A stretch of 45,079 bases of DNA from Opitutaceae bacterium (lineage in GTDB: Bacteria; Verrucomicrobiota; Verrucomicrobiia; Opitutales; Opitutaceae). The DNA lies in assembly GCA_030693515.1 (NCBI GenBank), contig JAUYAK010000094.1, positions 1 through 45,079 on the forward strand, given 5' to 3'. This document shows, in pieces, positions 8,065-16,041 of this stretch (its first letter is position 1; each line of letters begins with the position of its first letter). Under the pieces are notes generated by a model. That model saw nothing but the letters and a program-made list of their open reading frames with translations, had not been told where the DNA came from and ran no database searches. Both the position numbers and the translations under genes were made by a program.

Positions 8065-11000
8065 ATGACCTTCACCCTTTCCCGGCTCGTCCGGTTTGCT
8101 TTGATATTCACCGCGGCCATCGCCGCGCTGCCCGCCGCCGAGGCACCGCCGCTGCTGGCGCTGAAGGACGGCGACCGCGTGATCTTCCTCGGCGACGGCC
8201 TCATCGAGGGCGAGCAATACCATGGCTGGATCGAGCTGATGCTCACGACGCGCTTCGCCGGCCGCGAGGTGACGTTTCGCAACCTCGGCTGGAGCGGCGA
8301 CACGCCGGCGGGCGATTCGCGTTTTGGCCTCAGTCTCCTGCAAGCCGGCCGCGAGCCGGCCGACGAGGGTGGGGCGCAACTCGCGAAGCAAATCGAGGAG
8401 GCGAAGCCGACGGTGGTGTTCATCGCCTATGGCATGGCCAACTCGTTCGACGGTGCGGCGGGACTCGCGAAGTTCCGGGCCGACTACACCTGCCTGCTTG
8501 ATGTGATCGGAGACAAGGCTCCGGGCGCGCGGCTCGTGCTCGTCTCGCCCATCGCCCACGAAAATCTCGGCGCACCGTGGCCCGACCCCGCGTCGCACAA
8601 CGCCCAGCTCGCCGCCTACGCCCGCGCGGTCGGTGAAATCGCCGCCGCCCGCGGTGCGCACCACGTCGCGCTCTTCGATCTCACCTCCGGTCGCCGCGCC
8701 CCGCTCACGCATAACGGCATCCAGCCCACCGGCCCCGGCTACCGCGTGCTCGCGGAGTTGATCGAGGATCGTCTGTTCGGCGGCGCGCCCGGCGCGTGGC
8801 GCACGAGCCCGCAGACGGAGCCGCTGCGGCAGGCGATTCTGCGCAAGAACGAATGGTTCTTCCACCGCTCGCGGCCGGCCAACATGGCCTACATCTTCGG
8901 CTTTCGGAAACGCGAGCAGGGCAACAACGCCACCGAGGTGCTCAAGTTTGACGAGTTCATCGCCACCGAGGAGCAGCGCATCGCGCAGTTGCGCGCCCTG
9001 CAGCCGGCGCGCGTCCCCGAGATTCCGATGCGATCGGGCAACCTCGTCACGGAATTCCGCCCGCAGCCCCAGCCGCAGTTCGAGGTGGCCGACGGCTTCG
9101 ATGTCACGCTCTGGGCGGAGAATCCGCTGCTCCATAAACCGATTCAGATGAACTTCGACGCGCGCGGCCGCCTGTGGGTCGCCAGTTCCGAACTCTATCC
9201 GCAGATCGAGCCGGGCCAGGCCGCGAGCGATAAAATCATCGTGCTGGAGGACACCACGGGCGCGGGCCGCGCCGACAAGGCCACGGTCTTTGCCGACGGC
9301 CTGCTGATTCCCACGGGCGTCGCGCCCGGCGACGGTGGCGTCTACGTCGCGCAGAGCACGGAGCTGCTGCACTTCCGCGACACCGATGGCGACGGCAAGG
9401 CCGACGTGCGCCGCGCCGTGCTGCGCGGCTTCGGCACCGAGGACACGCACCACAATCTCCACACGCTCCGCTGGGCACCCGATGGCCGCCTGCAAATGGC
9501 CCAGTCCGTTTACACGCGCACCGATGCCGAGACGCCGCACGGCGTCGTGCGCCTGAAGGCCGGCGGCATCTTCCGCCTTGATCCGCGGGATCAAAAAATG
9601 GACATCCTCTACCGCGGCTGGGTCAACGCGTGGGGGAACCAGTTCGACGACTTCGGCCAGTCCTTCGTGACCGACGGCGCCGGGTTTCAGGGCATCAGCT
9701 GGGGTATTCCCGGCGCCACCTATCGCACCCTCGCACCCGCGCGCCGCGAATTGCAGAGCGTGAGCGCGGGAGCCTACCCGAAATTCTGCGGCCTCGAGAT
9801 TGTGCGCTCGACGCTGTTTCCCTCGGACTGGCAGGGCGACTTTGTCACCGCCGATTTTCGCGCGCACCGCATCGTGCGCTTCAAGGCCAGTGACCAAGGC
9901 TCAGGTTACGTCACGAAGGAGATGCCGGATGTGATGCGCACCACCGCCAATTCCTTCCGCCCGATCGATCTGCGCATGGGGCCGGACGGCGCGCTCTACA
10001 TCGCCGATTGGAGCAACCCCATCATCCAGCACGGCGAGGTGGATTTCCGCGACGTGCGCCGCGACAAGGCCCACGGCCGCATCTGGCGCGTCGCCCCCAA
10101 GGGCCGGCCGGCGCTGGCTCGGACGGATCTCACCAAGCTGGCCAACCGTGATCTGCTCGGGCGCTTGACCTCGCCCAACGGCTACGAGGTCGAGCAGGCG
10201 CGCCAGGTGCTCGCCGAGCGCGGCAGCACCAAGGTGCTCCCGGACCTCGCGGCGTGGACCGCAACGCTCGGCGCCGACGAGAGCGCCCGGCTGCGCGCGC
10301 TGTGGATGCATCAGTCGTTGGACGGGGTGCCTGCCGCCCTCGGGGAAAGCCTCCTCGCCGCCAAGGATCCGCGCGTCCGCGCCGCCGCCATCCGGGCCTT
10401 GCCGGTCGAGGGTGCGTTGCCCGCGCTCGAAAAACTCGTCGCCGACGAGCATCCGCGCGTGCGGGTCGAGGCCCTGCGCGCACTCGGCCGCCAAGGCACG
10501 GCGCGCGCCGCGGAACTCGCGCTCGGCGTGCTGGAGCGCCCCATGGATCCGTTCCTGGACTATGCGCTCTGGCTCACGATCAACGATCTTGCCGAGCCGT
10601 GGCTCGCTGCGGTGAAGAGCGGGGCCTGGAAAATCGCCGGGCGCGAAAAGCAGCTCGAGTTTGGCCTCAAGGCGGTCATGGCCGCGCAGGCCAGCGAGGT
10701 GCTCGGCACCCTGCTGTCGACCACCGGCATCCCGCGCGACGGCTCCGGTCCCTGGATCGAATTGATCGGCTCGGCGGGTGGCGCGCCCGAGCTGCAGACG
10801 CTCGTTGAGCACGTCATGCGCGGGCAGCTCAGCGAGACGGCCATCGGGCGCGCGCTCACCGCGCTCACGGAGGCCGCGCGCCTGCGCTCGGCCAAGCCGG
10901 CGGTGGTGCTGGATGGGCTTGATACCCTGCTGCAATCGGCGAATGCCACCCACCGCCTCGGCGCGATCCATCTCGCTGGAGCATGGAAGTTTGCCGCCGC

Positions 11001-12342
11001 GTCCGCGCGGTTGGTCGCGATCGCATCCGGGGCCGCGACCAAAGAGGACGAGCGCCGCGCGGCCTTTGTGGCCCTGCGCGAGATGGGCGGCTCAGCCACC
11101 GTGGCCGAGCTGAAGAAACTGGCCGCGCCGGCGAGCCCGCCGGCGGTGCGCCGCGAGGCGGTGCTCACGCTGGCATCGCTCGAACTGCCCACGGCGTTGC
11201 CCGAGATTATCGCGCTGCTGCAGGCGACCACGGGCGACACGGAGGCGGCCACGCTGTGGCGCGCGCTGCTGGCGATTCGCGGGGTGAGCGGGCGGCTTGC
11301 GACGGAGCTGCCGAAGACCGGGCTGCCACGCGAGGTCGCGCGCGCCGGGTTGCGCCCCGCCCGCGAAGGCACGCAGCACCAAGCCCTCGTCCCCGTGCTG
11401 CTCAAGGCCGCGGGTCTCTCTCTCGCCGATGTGCAACTGTCCGCCGCCGACATGCAGGCGCTGGCCCGCGAAGCGCTCGCCCAGGGCGACGCACGCCGCG
11501 GCGAGCACATCTATCGTCGCGCCGAACTCGCCTGCGTGGCCTGCCACGCGATCGGCGGCGCGGGTGGCAAGATCGGCCCTGACCTCACGAGCATCGGCGC
11601 GAGCGCACCGCCCGACTATCTGGTCGAGGCGCTGCTCTATCCGAGCGCCAAGATCAAGGAGGGCTACCACTCCGTGATGATCGCGACGAAATCTGGCGAG
11701 GAGCGCAGCGGCATGATCACGCGCGAGACCGCCACGGAGGTGGTCTTGCGCGATGCGACTGACGCCGAGGTCTCGATTCCGGTGAAGGACATCGCCCGCC
11801 GCACCAGCGTGGGCTCGCTCATGCCGGCGGGTCTGATCGACGACCTCGTGCCGGAGGAGCGCCTCGACCTGATCGCGTTTCTCGCTCAGCTCGGCAAACC
11901 GGGAGACTTCGACGCCTCGAAGGGCGGCGTCGCCCGCAACTGGCAGCTCTACCTCGTCGTCAGCCAAAACATGCACATCGGCATCGAGCCGGTGACGCGC
12001 GGTGATCTCACGCTCGCGGGCTGGGTGCCCGTGACCGCCCTCGCCAACGGCACACTCCCCCGCCAGGCGAGCGAGATCGCGTTTCCCAACCGCGGCAACA
12101 CCCGCGGCCTGTTTGCCGCGACGCAGTTCGACGCGACCAAGGCCGGTCCGGTGAAGCTCTCGCTGGGCGGAGAGATCAAGGGCGCCTGGCTCGACGGGGT
12201 GATTGTGCCCAAGCCGTCAGGCCTCGTGACGGTGAACGCCAAGGCCGGTCGCAACGTCCTCGTGCTCCAGATTGACGAGGCGAAGCTGCCCGAGGCCGTG
12301 AGCGTGCGCTCGGGCGAGGTGAACTTTGTGCTCGGGCCGTGA
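8065..12342 (+). CDS. Giant SGNH / PVC-type dehydrogenase / HEAT / cytochrome c fusion protein
   Basis: A 1425-residue secreted protein, signal peptide in residues 1-25. An SGNH (GDSL-like) hydrolase module spans about 35-235 (DRVIFLGDGLIEG; NLGWSGDT), with GDG in place of GDS. From about 333 (FEVADGFDVTLWAENP) to 672 is a beta-propeller-type PVC membrane-bound dehydrogenase domain with repeated RLWVASSE and GALYIADWSNP blades. Residues about 680-1110 are alpha-helical HEAT-like repeats. A cytochrome c haem site CVACH is at 1157-1161, in the Pirellula/Verrucomicrobium-type haem-binding domain (about 1130-1270). A final domain (1280-1425) resembles nothing I can name. This fusion is characteristic of Planctomycetes and Verrucomicrobia, probably oxidising a carbohydrate or alcohol in the periplasm; no substrate is known. 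Confidence 0.92.
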   Translation: MTFTLSRLVRFALIFTAAIAALPAAEAPPLLALKDGDRVIFLGDGLIEGEQYHGWIELMLTTRFAGREVTFRNLGWSGDTPAGDSRFGLSLLQAGREPADEGGAQLAKQIEEAKPTVVFIAYGMANSFDGAAGLAKFRADYTCLLDVIGDKAPGARLVLVSPIAHENLGAPWPDPASHNAQLAAYARAVGEIAAARGAHHVALFDLTSGRRAPLTHNGIQPTGPGYRVLAELIEDRLFGGAPGAWRTSPQTEPLRQAILRKNEWFFHRSRPANMAYIFGFRKREQGNNATEVLKFDEFIATEEQRIAQLRALQPARVPEIPMRSGNLVTEFRPQPQPQFEVADGFDVTLWAENPLLHKPIQMNFDARGRLWVASSELYPQIEPGQAASDKIIVLEDTTGAGRADKATVFADGLLIPTGVAPGDGGVYVAQSTELLHFRDTDGDGKADVRRAVLRGFGTEDTHHNLHTLRWAPDGRLQMAQSVYTRTDAETPHGVVRLKAGGIFRLDPRDQKMDILYRGWVNAWGNQFDDFGQSFVTDGAGFQGISWGIPGATYRTLAPARRELQSVSAGAYPKFCGLEIVRSTLFPSDWQGDFVTADFRAHRIVRFKASDQGSGYVTKEMPDVMRTTANSFRPIDLRMGPDGALYIADWSNPIIQHGEVDFRDVRRDKAHGRIWRVAPKGRPALARTDLTKLANRDLLGRLTSPNGYEVEQARQVLAERGSTKVLPDLAAWTATLGADESARLRALWMHQSLDGVPAALGESLLAAKDPRVRAAAIRALPVEGALPALEKLVADEHPRVRVEALRALGRQGTARAAELALGVLERPMDPFLDYALWLTINDLAEPWLAAVKSGAWKIAGREKQLEFGLKAVMAAQASEVLGTLLSTTGIPRDGSGPWIELIGSAGGAPELQTLVEHVMRGQLSETAIGRALTALTEAARLRSAKPAVVLDGLDTLLQSANATHRLGAIHLAGAWKFAAASARLVAIASGAATKEDERRAAFVALREMGGSATVAELKKLAAPASPPAVRREAVLTLASLELPTALPEIIALLQATTGDTEAATLWRALLAIRGVSGRLATELPKTGLPREVARAGLRPAREGTQHQALVPVLLKAAGLSLADVQLSAADMQALAREALAQGDARRGEHIYRRAELACVACHAIGGAGGKIGPDLTSIGASAPPDYLVEALLYPSAKIKEGYHSVMIATKSGEERSGMITRETATEVVLRDATDAEVSIPVKDIARRTSVGSLMPAGLIDDLVPEERLDLIAFLAQLGKPGDFDASKGGVARNWQLYLVVSQNMHIGIEPVTRGDLTLAGWVPVTALANGTLPRQASEIAFPNRGNTRGLFAATQFDATKAGPVKLSLGGEIKGAWLDGVIVPKPSGLVTVNAKAGRNVLVLQIDEAKLPEAVSVRSGEVNFVLGP

Positions 12343-12353
12343 GGCAGTTTCCT

Positions 12354-12410
12354 GTGGGAGCGAGCTGGCTCGCGACGGGTCGGGCAAGACGCGAGCCAGC
12401 TCGCTCCCAC
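12354..12410. repeat. Perfect 21-bp inverted repeat, REP-like (GTGGGAGCGAGCTGGCTCGC)
   Basis: Arms at 12354-12374 and 12390-12410 are perfect reverse complements around 15 bases. Each arm also folds on itself (GCGAG-CTGG-CTCGC). It begins 11 bp after the stop of the cytochrome fusion gene. The arm is very like the REP sequences known from Pseudomonas (GTGGGAGCGRGCTTGCTCGC). Confidence 0.85.
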
Positions 12411-12493
12411 GGCGCACCGGAATCTGAACATTCGCATCAAAACTAGCCTTGCCGCGTCTGGCCGCGCAACCTCGCGTTTCACTCTTTTCCCCC

Positions 12494-13192
12494 ATGAAAA
12501 ATCACCTCGTCTCCGCCTTCCTCGCCCTCGGCCTCGCGGCCGCCTCGGCGTTTGCCGCCGCGCCCAAGCCCAACACCCTCACGTCGGCGGAAAAATCCGC
12601 CGGCTGGCAGCTTCTTTTTGACGGCAAGTCGCTCGACGGCTGGAAGGCCAGCGAGGACAAAGGCGCGTTCACCGTGGAGGACGGCTGCATTGTCACGTTC
12701 AGCGACGCGAAAAAGGCCGCCGAGATGAAGTGGAAGAAGTCGCACCTCTTCTACGACGGCGCCGTGGCGAAGGCGAATTTCAAGAACTTCGAACTCTCGC
12801 TCGACATCATGACCGCGCCGAAGGCCAACTCCGGTGTCTACATCCACACAGAGTTTCAGGAGACCAATTGGCCCGCCAAGGGCTACGAGGTGCAGGTGAA
12901 TAACACCCACAAGGACGTGAAGAAGGGCGCCGGCCTCTACGCGATCAAGGACAACCTTGAGGCCCCGGCCAAGGACGGCGAGTGGTATACGATGGTCGTC
13001 CGCGTCGAGGGAAAGCGCATCCAGACCTTTGTGAACGGAAAGCAGATCGTGGACTTCACCGAGCCGACCCCGGCCGCGCCCCCGGCGAAGATGGAAGGCC
13101 GCAAGCTCTCGAGCGGCACCTTCGCCATCCAGGGCCACGATGCGGAGAGCAAAGTGATGTTTAAGAACATCAAGGTGCGCGTGCTGCCTTGA
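12494..13192 (+). CDS. Secreted single-domain DUF1080 protein
   Basis: A 232-residue protein starting at ATG 12494, preceded by a C/T tract (TCTTTTCCCCC). A signal peptide (MKNHLVSAFLALGLAAASAFA) is followed by one DUF1080 beta-sandwich: GWQLLFDGKSLDGWKAS, then NFELSLDIMTAPKANSGVYI, then WYTMVVRVEGKRIQTFVNGK. It belongs to the 3-keto-disaccharide hydrolase (DUF1080) family, like the two-domain lipoprotein at 3727-5142 but with only one domain and no lipobox. The preceding 150 bp hold the REP-like palindrome, so it probably has its own promoter. Confidence 0.9.
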   Translation: MKNHLVSAFLALGLAAASAFAAAPKPNTLTSAEKSAGWQLLFDGKSLDGWKASEDKGAFTVEDGCIVTFSDAKKAAEMKWKKSHLFYDGAVAKANFKNFELSLDIMTAPKANSGVYIHTEFQETNWPAKGYEVQVNNTHKDVKKGAGLYAIKDNLEAPAKDGEWYTMVVRVEGKRIQTFVNGKQIVDFTEPTPAAPPAKMEGRKLSSGTFAIQGHDAESKVMFKNIKVRVLP

Positions 13193-13216
13193 GGCAAGAG
13201 CGGCGAAGCGACATCC

Positions 13217-13519
13217 GTGAAAAAGGCCGGTAAGGTAGCGTGGTTGGCCTATGCGATCATCGGTTCCATTCTGTATTATTCGGATGGAGCCGCACGTGGA
13301 GAACACATTCTGGGGACGATGATTATCTTCGCTTACTCACTGCCGTCGTCACTGCTTCTGGCGGCAGTGGCGGCCAGTTTCGGTGCTTTCGATTACCTGA
13401 CGCCGGTGACATGGCTGCTGATGGTCACGCTAAACGGATGGTTGCTTTTCCGGCTTTTCTGCCTGTTCGAGAAACGAACGACCCACGTGAGCAAACTGAA
13501 GGAGCCAAAGGGACCGTAG
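13217..13519 (+). CDS. Small membrane protein, unknown function
   Basis: A 100-residue protein with a GTG start at 13217. Three hydrophobic segments (about residues 7-22, 31-55 and 60-86) and a basic C-terminal tail (EKRTTHVSKLKEPKG) suggest an inner-membrane protein. I do not recognise a family. It begins 24 bp after the DUF1080 stop and may be read through from it. Base composition is clearly lower in G+C than the flanking genes. Its TAG stop codon (13517-13519) lies within the GTAG that opens the palindromic element at 13516, so the insertion may have set the present C-terminus. Confidence 0.55.
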   Translation: MKKAGKVAWLAYAIIGSILYYSDGAARGEHILGTMIIFAYSLPSSLLLAAVAASFGAFDYLTPVTWLLMVTLNGWLLFRLFCLFEKRTTHVSKLKEPKGP

Positions 13520-13698
13520 CGGCGGGCGTCCCTGCACGTCGGGGCCCGAGGTAGCGCGAGGCTTCAGCCCGCGCAGGGGGAACACAATTTTTCCGCGCCG
13601 CGCGCGGGATAAAGCCTCGCGCTACTTGCAGTCCCGCTTCGGGAGAAGCGGGCTACCGGAAACGCAAACCACGGCGGGCCGGGACGGCCCACCGCTAC
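13516..13698. repeat. Nested GTAG...CTAC palindromic elements
   Basis: The outer pair runs from GTAGCGGCGGGCGTCCC (from 13516) to the imperfect reverse complement ending CTAC at 13698 (arm 13673-13698). Inside lies a complete element at 13551-13625 whose arms (GTAGCGCGAGGCTT, perfect over 14 bp, about 22 of 24 when extended) have a different sequence. A hairpin follows at 13633-13652 (CCCGCTTC/GAAGCGGG), ending in CTAC at 13656. The array fills the convergent gap between the 13217 gene and the ThuA-like gene, 4 bp from the stop of the latter. Confidence 0.75.
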
Positions 13699-13702
13699 GG
13701 GA

Positions 13703-14443
13703 TCACTTCGTCCACCCCGCTGCCCAGAGCAGGCCGCGGGTGATGAGCTCGATGAAGACCGGGTCCTGCCACGTCGCGTTGCTGTGGCCGTAGGTCGTGC
13801 CGAAGACGCGCGTGCCGTGGTAGTTGTTCGTCCAGATCACGGGCTGCACGCTGCCGTCCTTCTCGCTCTGGGAGGTCGCGAGGGACTTCGCCGTGGGCCA
13901 GAGTTTTTCGATTATGTAGAGTTCGTCCTTCGGCGTCGTCCACTTGGCGGGGAAGCCGGCAAAGACGGGGTGTTTCGGTTCGAGGACCGTGACGGGATAC
14001 TCGCTCTGGTGATCGTGCTTGCGGCTGGTGACGCCGAGGAACTCGCGCCAGTCGTCGATCGTGGCGGCGCGGTAGGTGTGCATCGCGCAGTGGATGACGA
14101 CGGCCGGTTTGCCGGCCTTGTGGGCGGCGGTGATCTTGCGGATGTAGGTTTCGTCGGTGGTGTTGGCGAAGCACTCGTTGTGCACGACGACGTCGTAGGG
14201 CTTGGCCCAGGCGGGATTGTCGTAGAGTGGGATCTGCGCGCTCGTGACCTTGCCACCCTCGTTGACGACGGTCCACACGATGTCGGCGAACTTCTTCGAG
14301 CCCTCGGTGTAGGCCTTGGCCTGGAGCTCGTAGTCGTGGCAGCAGCCGCCGGTGATGAGGAGCGCGCGCAGGGGTTTGGCCGGGCCCATGGCGAAGAGCG
14401 GGGCGGCGATCAGCGCGAAGGCGAGAGCGAGGTATTTTTTCAT
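13703..14443 (-). CDS. Secreted ThuA-domain protein
   Basis: A 246-residue protein with a signal peptide (MKKYLALAFALIAAPLFA) and a ThuA fold, a glutamine amidotransferase-like alpha/beta domain. Visible family segments are ALLITGGCCHDYE, YDVVVHNECFANTTDE, KPAVVIHCAMHTYR and GTTYGHSNATWQDPVF near the C-terminus. ThuA was named from Sinorhizobium, where ThuA/ThuB act in catabolism of trehalose through a 3-keto derivative; secreted PVC members have no settled substrate. It is downstream of ffh on the same strand, with 37 bp between, but ffh is a housekeeping gene and functional linkage is unlikely. The Gfo/Idh and DUF1080 genes in the window make a 3-keto-sugar role worth considering. Confidence 0.88.
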   Translation of the reverse strand: MKKYLALAFALIAAPLFAMGPAKPLRALLITGGCCHDYELQAKAYTEGSKKFADIVWTVVNEGGKVTSAQIPLYDNPAWAKPYDVVVHNECFANTTDETYIRKITAAHKAGKPAVVIHCAMHTYRAATIDDWREFLGVTSRKHDHQSEYPVTVLEPKHPVFAGFPAKWTTPKDELYIIEKLWPTAKSLATSQSEKDGSVQPVIWTNNYHGTRVFGTTYGHSNATWQDPVFIELITRGLLWAAGWTK

Positions 14444-14480
14444 GGGGAATAAAATCGAGCCGGTTGACGCTGCGCCGGAC

Positions 14481-15839
14481 TCAGCGTCGGAAGCCTCCGG
14501 GAGGGAAGCCGCCGCCTTTGCCCTTCATGGCTTCCATCTGGCGCATCATCTTTTTGCCGCCGCCGCCCTTCATCATTTTCATCATCTGCTGCATTTGCTG
14601 GAACTGCTTCATCAGCGAGTTCACCTCGACGATTTTCACGCCCGCGCCGTCGGCGATGCGCTTGCGGCGGCTGCCGTTGAGGATGTCGGGCTTGCGGCGC
14701 TCCTGCTTCGTCATCGACTGGATGATGGCCTCGGTGCGGGCCATCTGCTTGTCGGCGCCAGCAGGGAGCTGCATGCCGCTCATGCCGGGAATCATGCCCA
14801 TGATGCTCTGCATCGAGCCCATCTTTTTCACCTGCTGCATCTGCGCGAGGAAGTCTTCGAGGTCGAACTCGGCCTTCTTCAGCTTCTCCGCCATCTTCTC
14901 GGCCTCCTTCTCGTCGATGTTCTCCTGCGCCTTTTCGACGAGGGAAACCACATCGCCCATGCCGAGGATGCGCGAGGCGAGGCGTTCGGGGTAAAACGGT
15001 TCGAAGTCTGCCGTCTTTTCACCGACGCCCACAAATTTGATGGGCACGCCCGTGACCGACTTGATCGAGAGCGCGGCGCCGCCGCGCGTGTCGCCGTCGA
15101 GCTTGGTGAGGATGAGGCCGGTGAGCGAGAGTGCCTCGTGAAACGCCTGCGCGACGTTGACCGCCTCCTGGCCCAGCGCGCCGTCGGCGACGAGGAGCAC
15201 CTCGTCGGGCTGCACGCGGGCGCGGAGTTTCTTCACCTCTTCGATGAGGTCCGTGTCGATTTGCAGGCGGCCGGCGGTGTCGAAGATGATGCAGTCGGCC
15301 GAGGCGGCGAGCGCGGCGCTGAGGCCGGCGGCGCCGAGGGCGGGCACGTCCTTGGTGGCGCGATCCGAATAGAAACCGAGTTCCTCCTGCTTCGCCAAAA
15401 TCTCCAGCTGGTCGATGGCGGCGGGGCGGTAGATGTCGGCGCCGACGACGAAGGGGCGGTAGCCACGTTTTTTGAGGAGCTTACCGAGCTTGGCGGTCGA
15501 GGTGGTCTTGCCCGAGCCGTGAAGGCCGACCATCAGGATTTTCAACGGCCGTTTCGCTGAGAGATCCGTCGTGCCTTCGCCGAGGAGCGCGACGAGCTCG
15601 TCGTTGATGATTTTGACGATCTGCTGGCCGGGCGCGACGCCTTTGAGCACCTCCTGCCCGACGCACTTGGCCTGCACGCGCTCGACGAACTCGCGCGCGA
15701 CCTTGAAATGCACATCGGCCGCGAGCAGGGCGGTGCGCACCTCCGCGAGGGCGGCCGCCATATTTTCCTCAGAGAGTTTGCCGACGCCGCGGAGGTTGCG
15801 GAGTGCGGAGGAGAGTTTATCGGTGAGCGACTCGAACAT
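14481..15839 (-). CDS. ffh: Signal recognition particle GTPase Ffh
   Basis: A 452-residue SRP54/Ffh protein, starting at ATG 15839 ([20 protein letters not shown]); a GTG four codons upstream is the alternative. The N domain is followed by the G domain with P-loop [28 protein letters not shown] and [12 protein letters not shown]. The methionine-rich M domain starts near residue 325 ([19 protein letters not shown]) and includes the RNA-binding [12 protein letters not shown]. The tail is Met/Gly/Lys-rich. The P-loop has His where Gln is usual (GLQGSGKTT). It binds signal sequences and 4.5S RNA and delivers ribosomes to FtsY. It is an essential gene lying between the sulfatase island and the ThuA-like gene, with a 202-bp upstream gap for its own promoter. 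Confidence 0.97.
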   Translation of the reverse strand: MFESLTDKLSSALRNLRGVGKLSEENMAAALAEVRTALLAADVHFKVAREFVERVQAKCVGQEVLKGVAPGQQIVKIINDELVALLGEGTTDLSAKRPLKILMVGLHGSGKTTSTAKLGKLLKKRGYRPFVVGADIYRPAAIDQLEILAKQEELGFYSDRATKDVPALGAAGLSAALAASADCIIFDTAGRLQIDTDLIEEVKKLRARVQPDEVLLVADGALGQEAVNVAQAFHEALSLTGLILTKLDGDTRGGAALSIKSVTGVPIKFVGVGEKTADFEPFYPERLASRILGMGDVVSLVEKAQENIDEKEAEKMAEKLKKAEFDLEDFLAQMQQVKKMGSMQSIMGMIPGMSGMQLPAGADKQMARTEAIIQSMTKQERRKPDILNGSRRKRIADGAGVKIVEVNSLMKQFQQMQQMMKMMKGGGGKKMMRQMEAMKGKGGGFPPGGFRR

Positions 15840-16041
15840 GAGAGCCGACACCGTTGGGGGAATTCGCGTCGGGAAGCAACAGCGGGGAGCAAGCGGCTGC
15901 GATTGCTGGTGGCTTGTTGCTACGGTCGCACCGCCTCAATCATCGTCCGCTTCACGCTCGGGGCAGATGGTAAATCAGGCGCAGGCCACCCGCCCACAAT
16001 CGCGCGACGGGAGTTATTGACCTTTGCGACAGCAACGCCTC
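15840..16041. other. 202-bp gap upstream of ffh
   Basis: It separates the sulfatase island from ffh. I see no gene, no convincing palindrome and no SRP RNA-like hairpin (the GGAAGGNAGCA core is absent on both strands). It presumably holds the ffh promoter, but no clear -35/-10 pair could be chosen. Confidence 0.4.

Noticed and set aside
7666-9897. 743-codon open frame on the minus strand
   Set aside because: Spans the 3' end of the DUF3857 gene and the 5' half of the cytochrome fusion gene in antisense; a product of high GC with few stops.
15840-16041. SRP (4.5S) RNA next to ffh
   Set aside because: The conserved SRP RNA core with its GNAR tetraloop hairpin could not be found on either strand.
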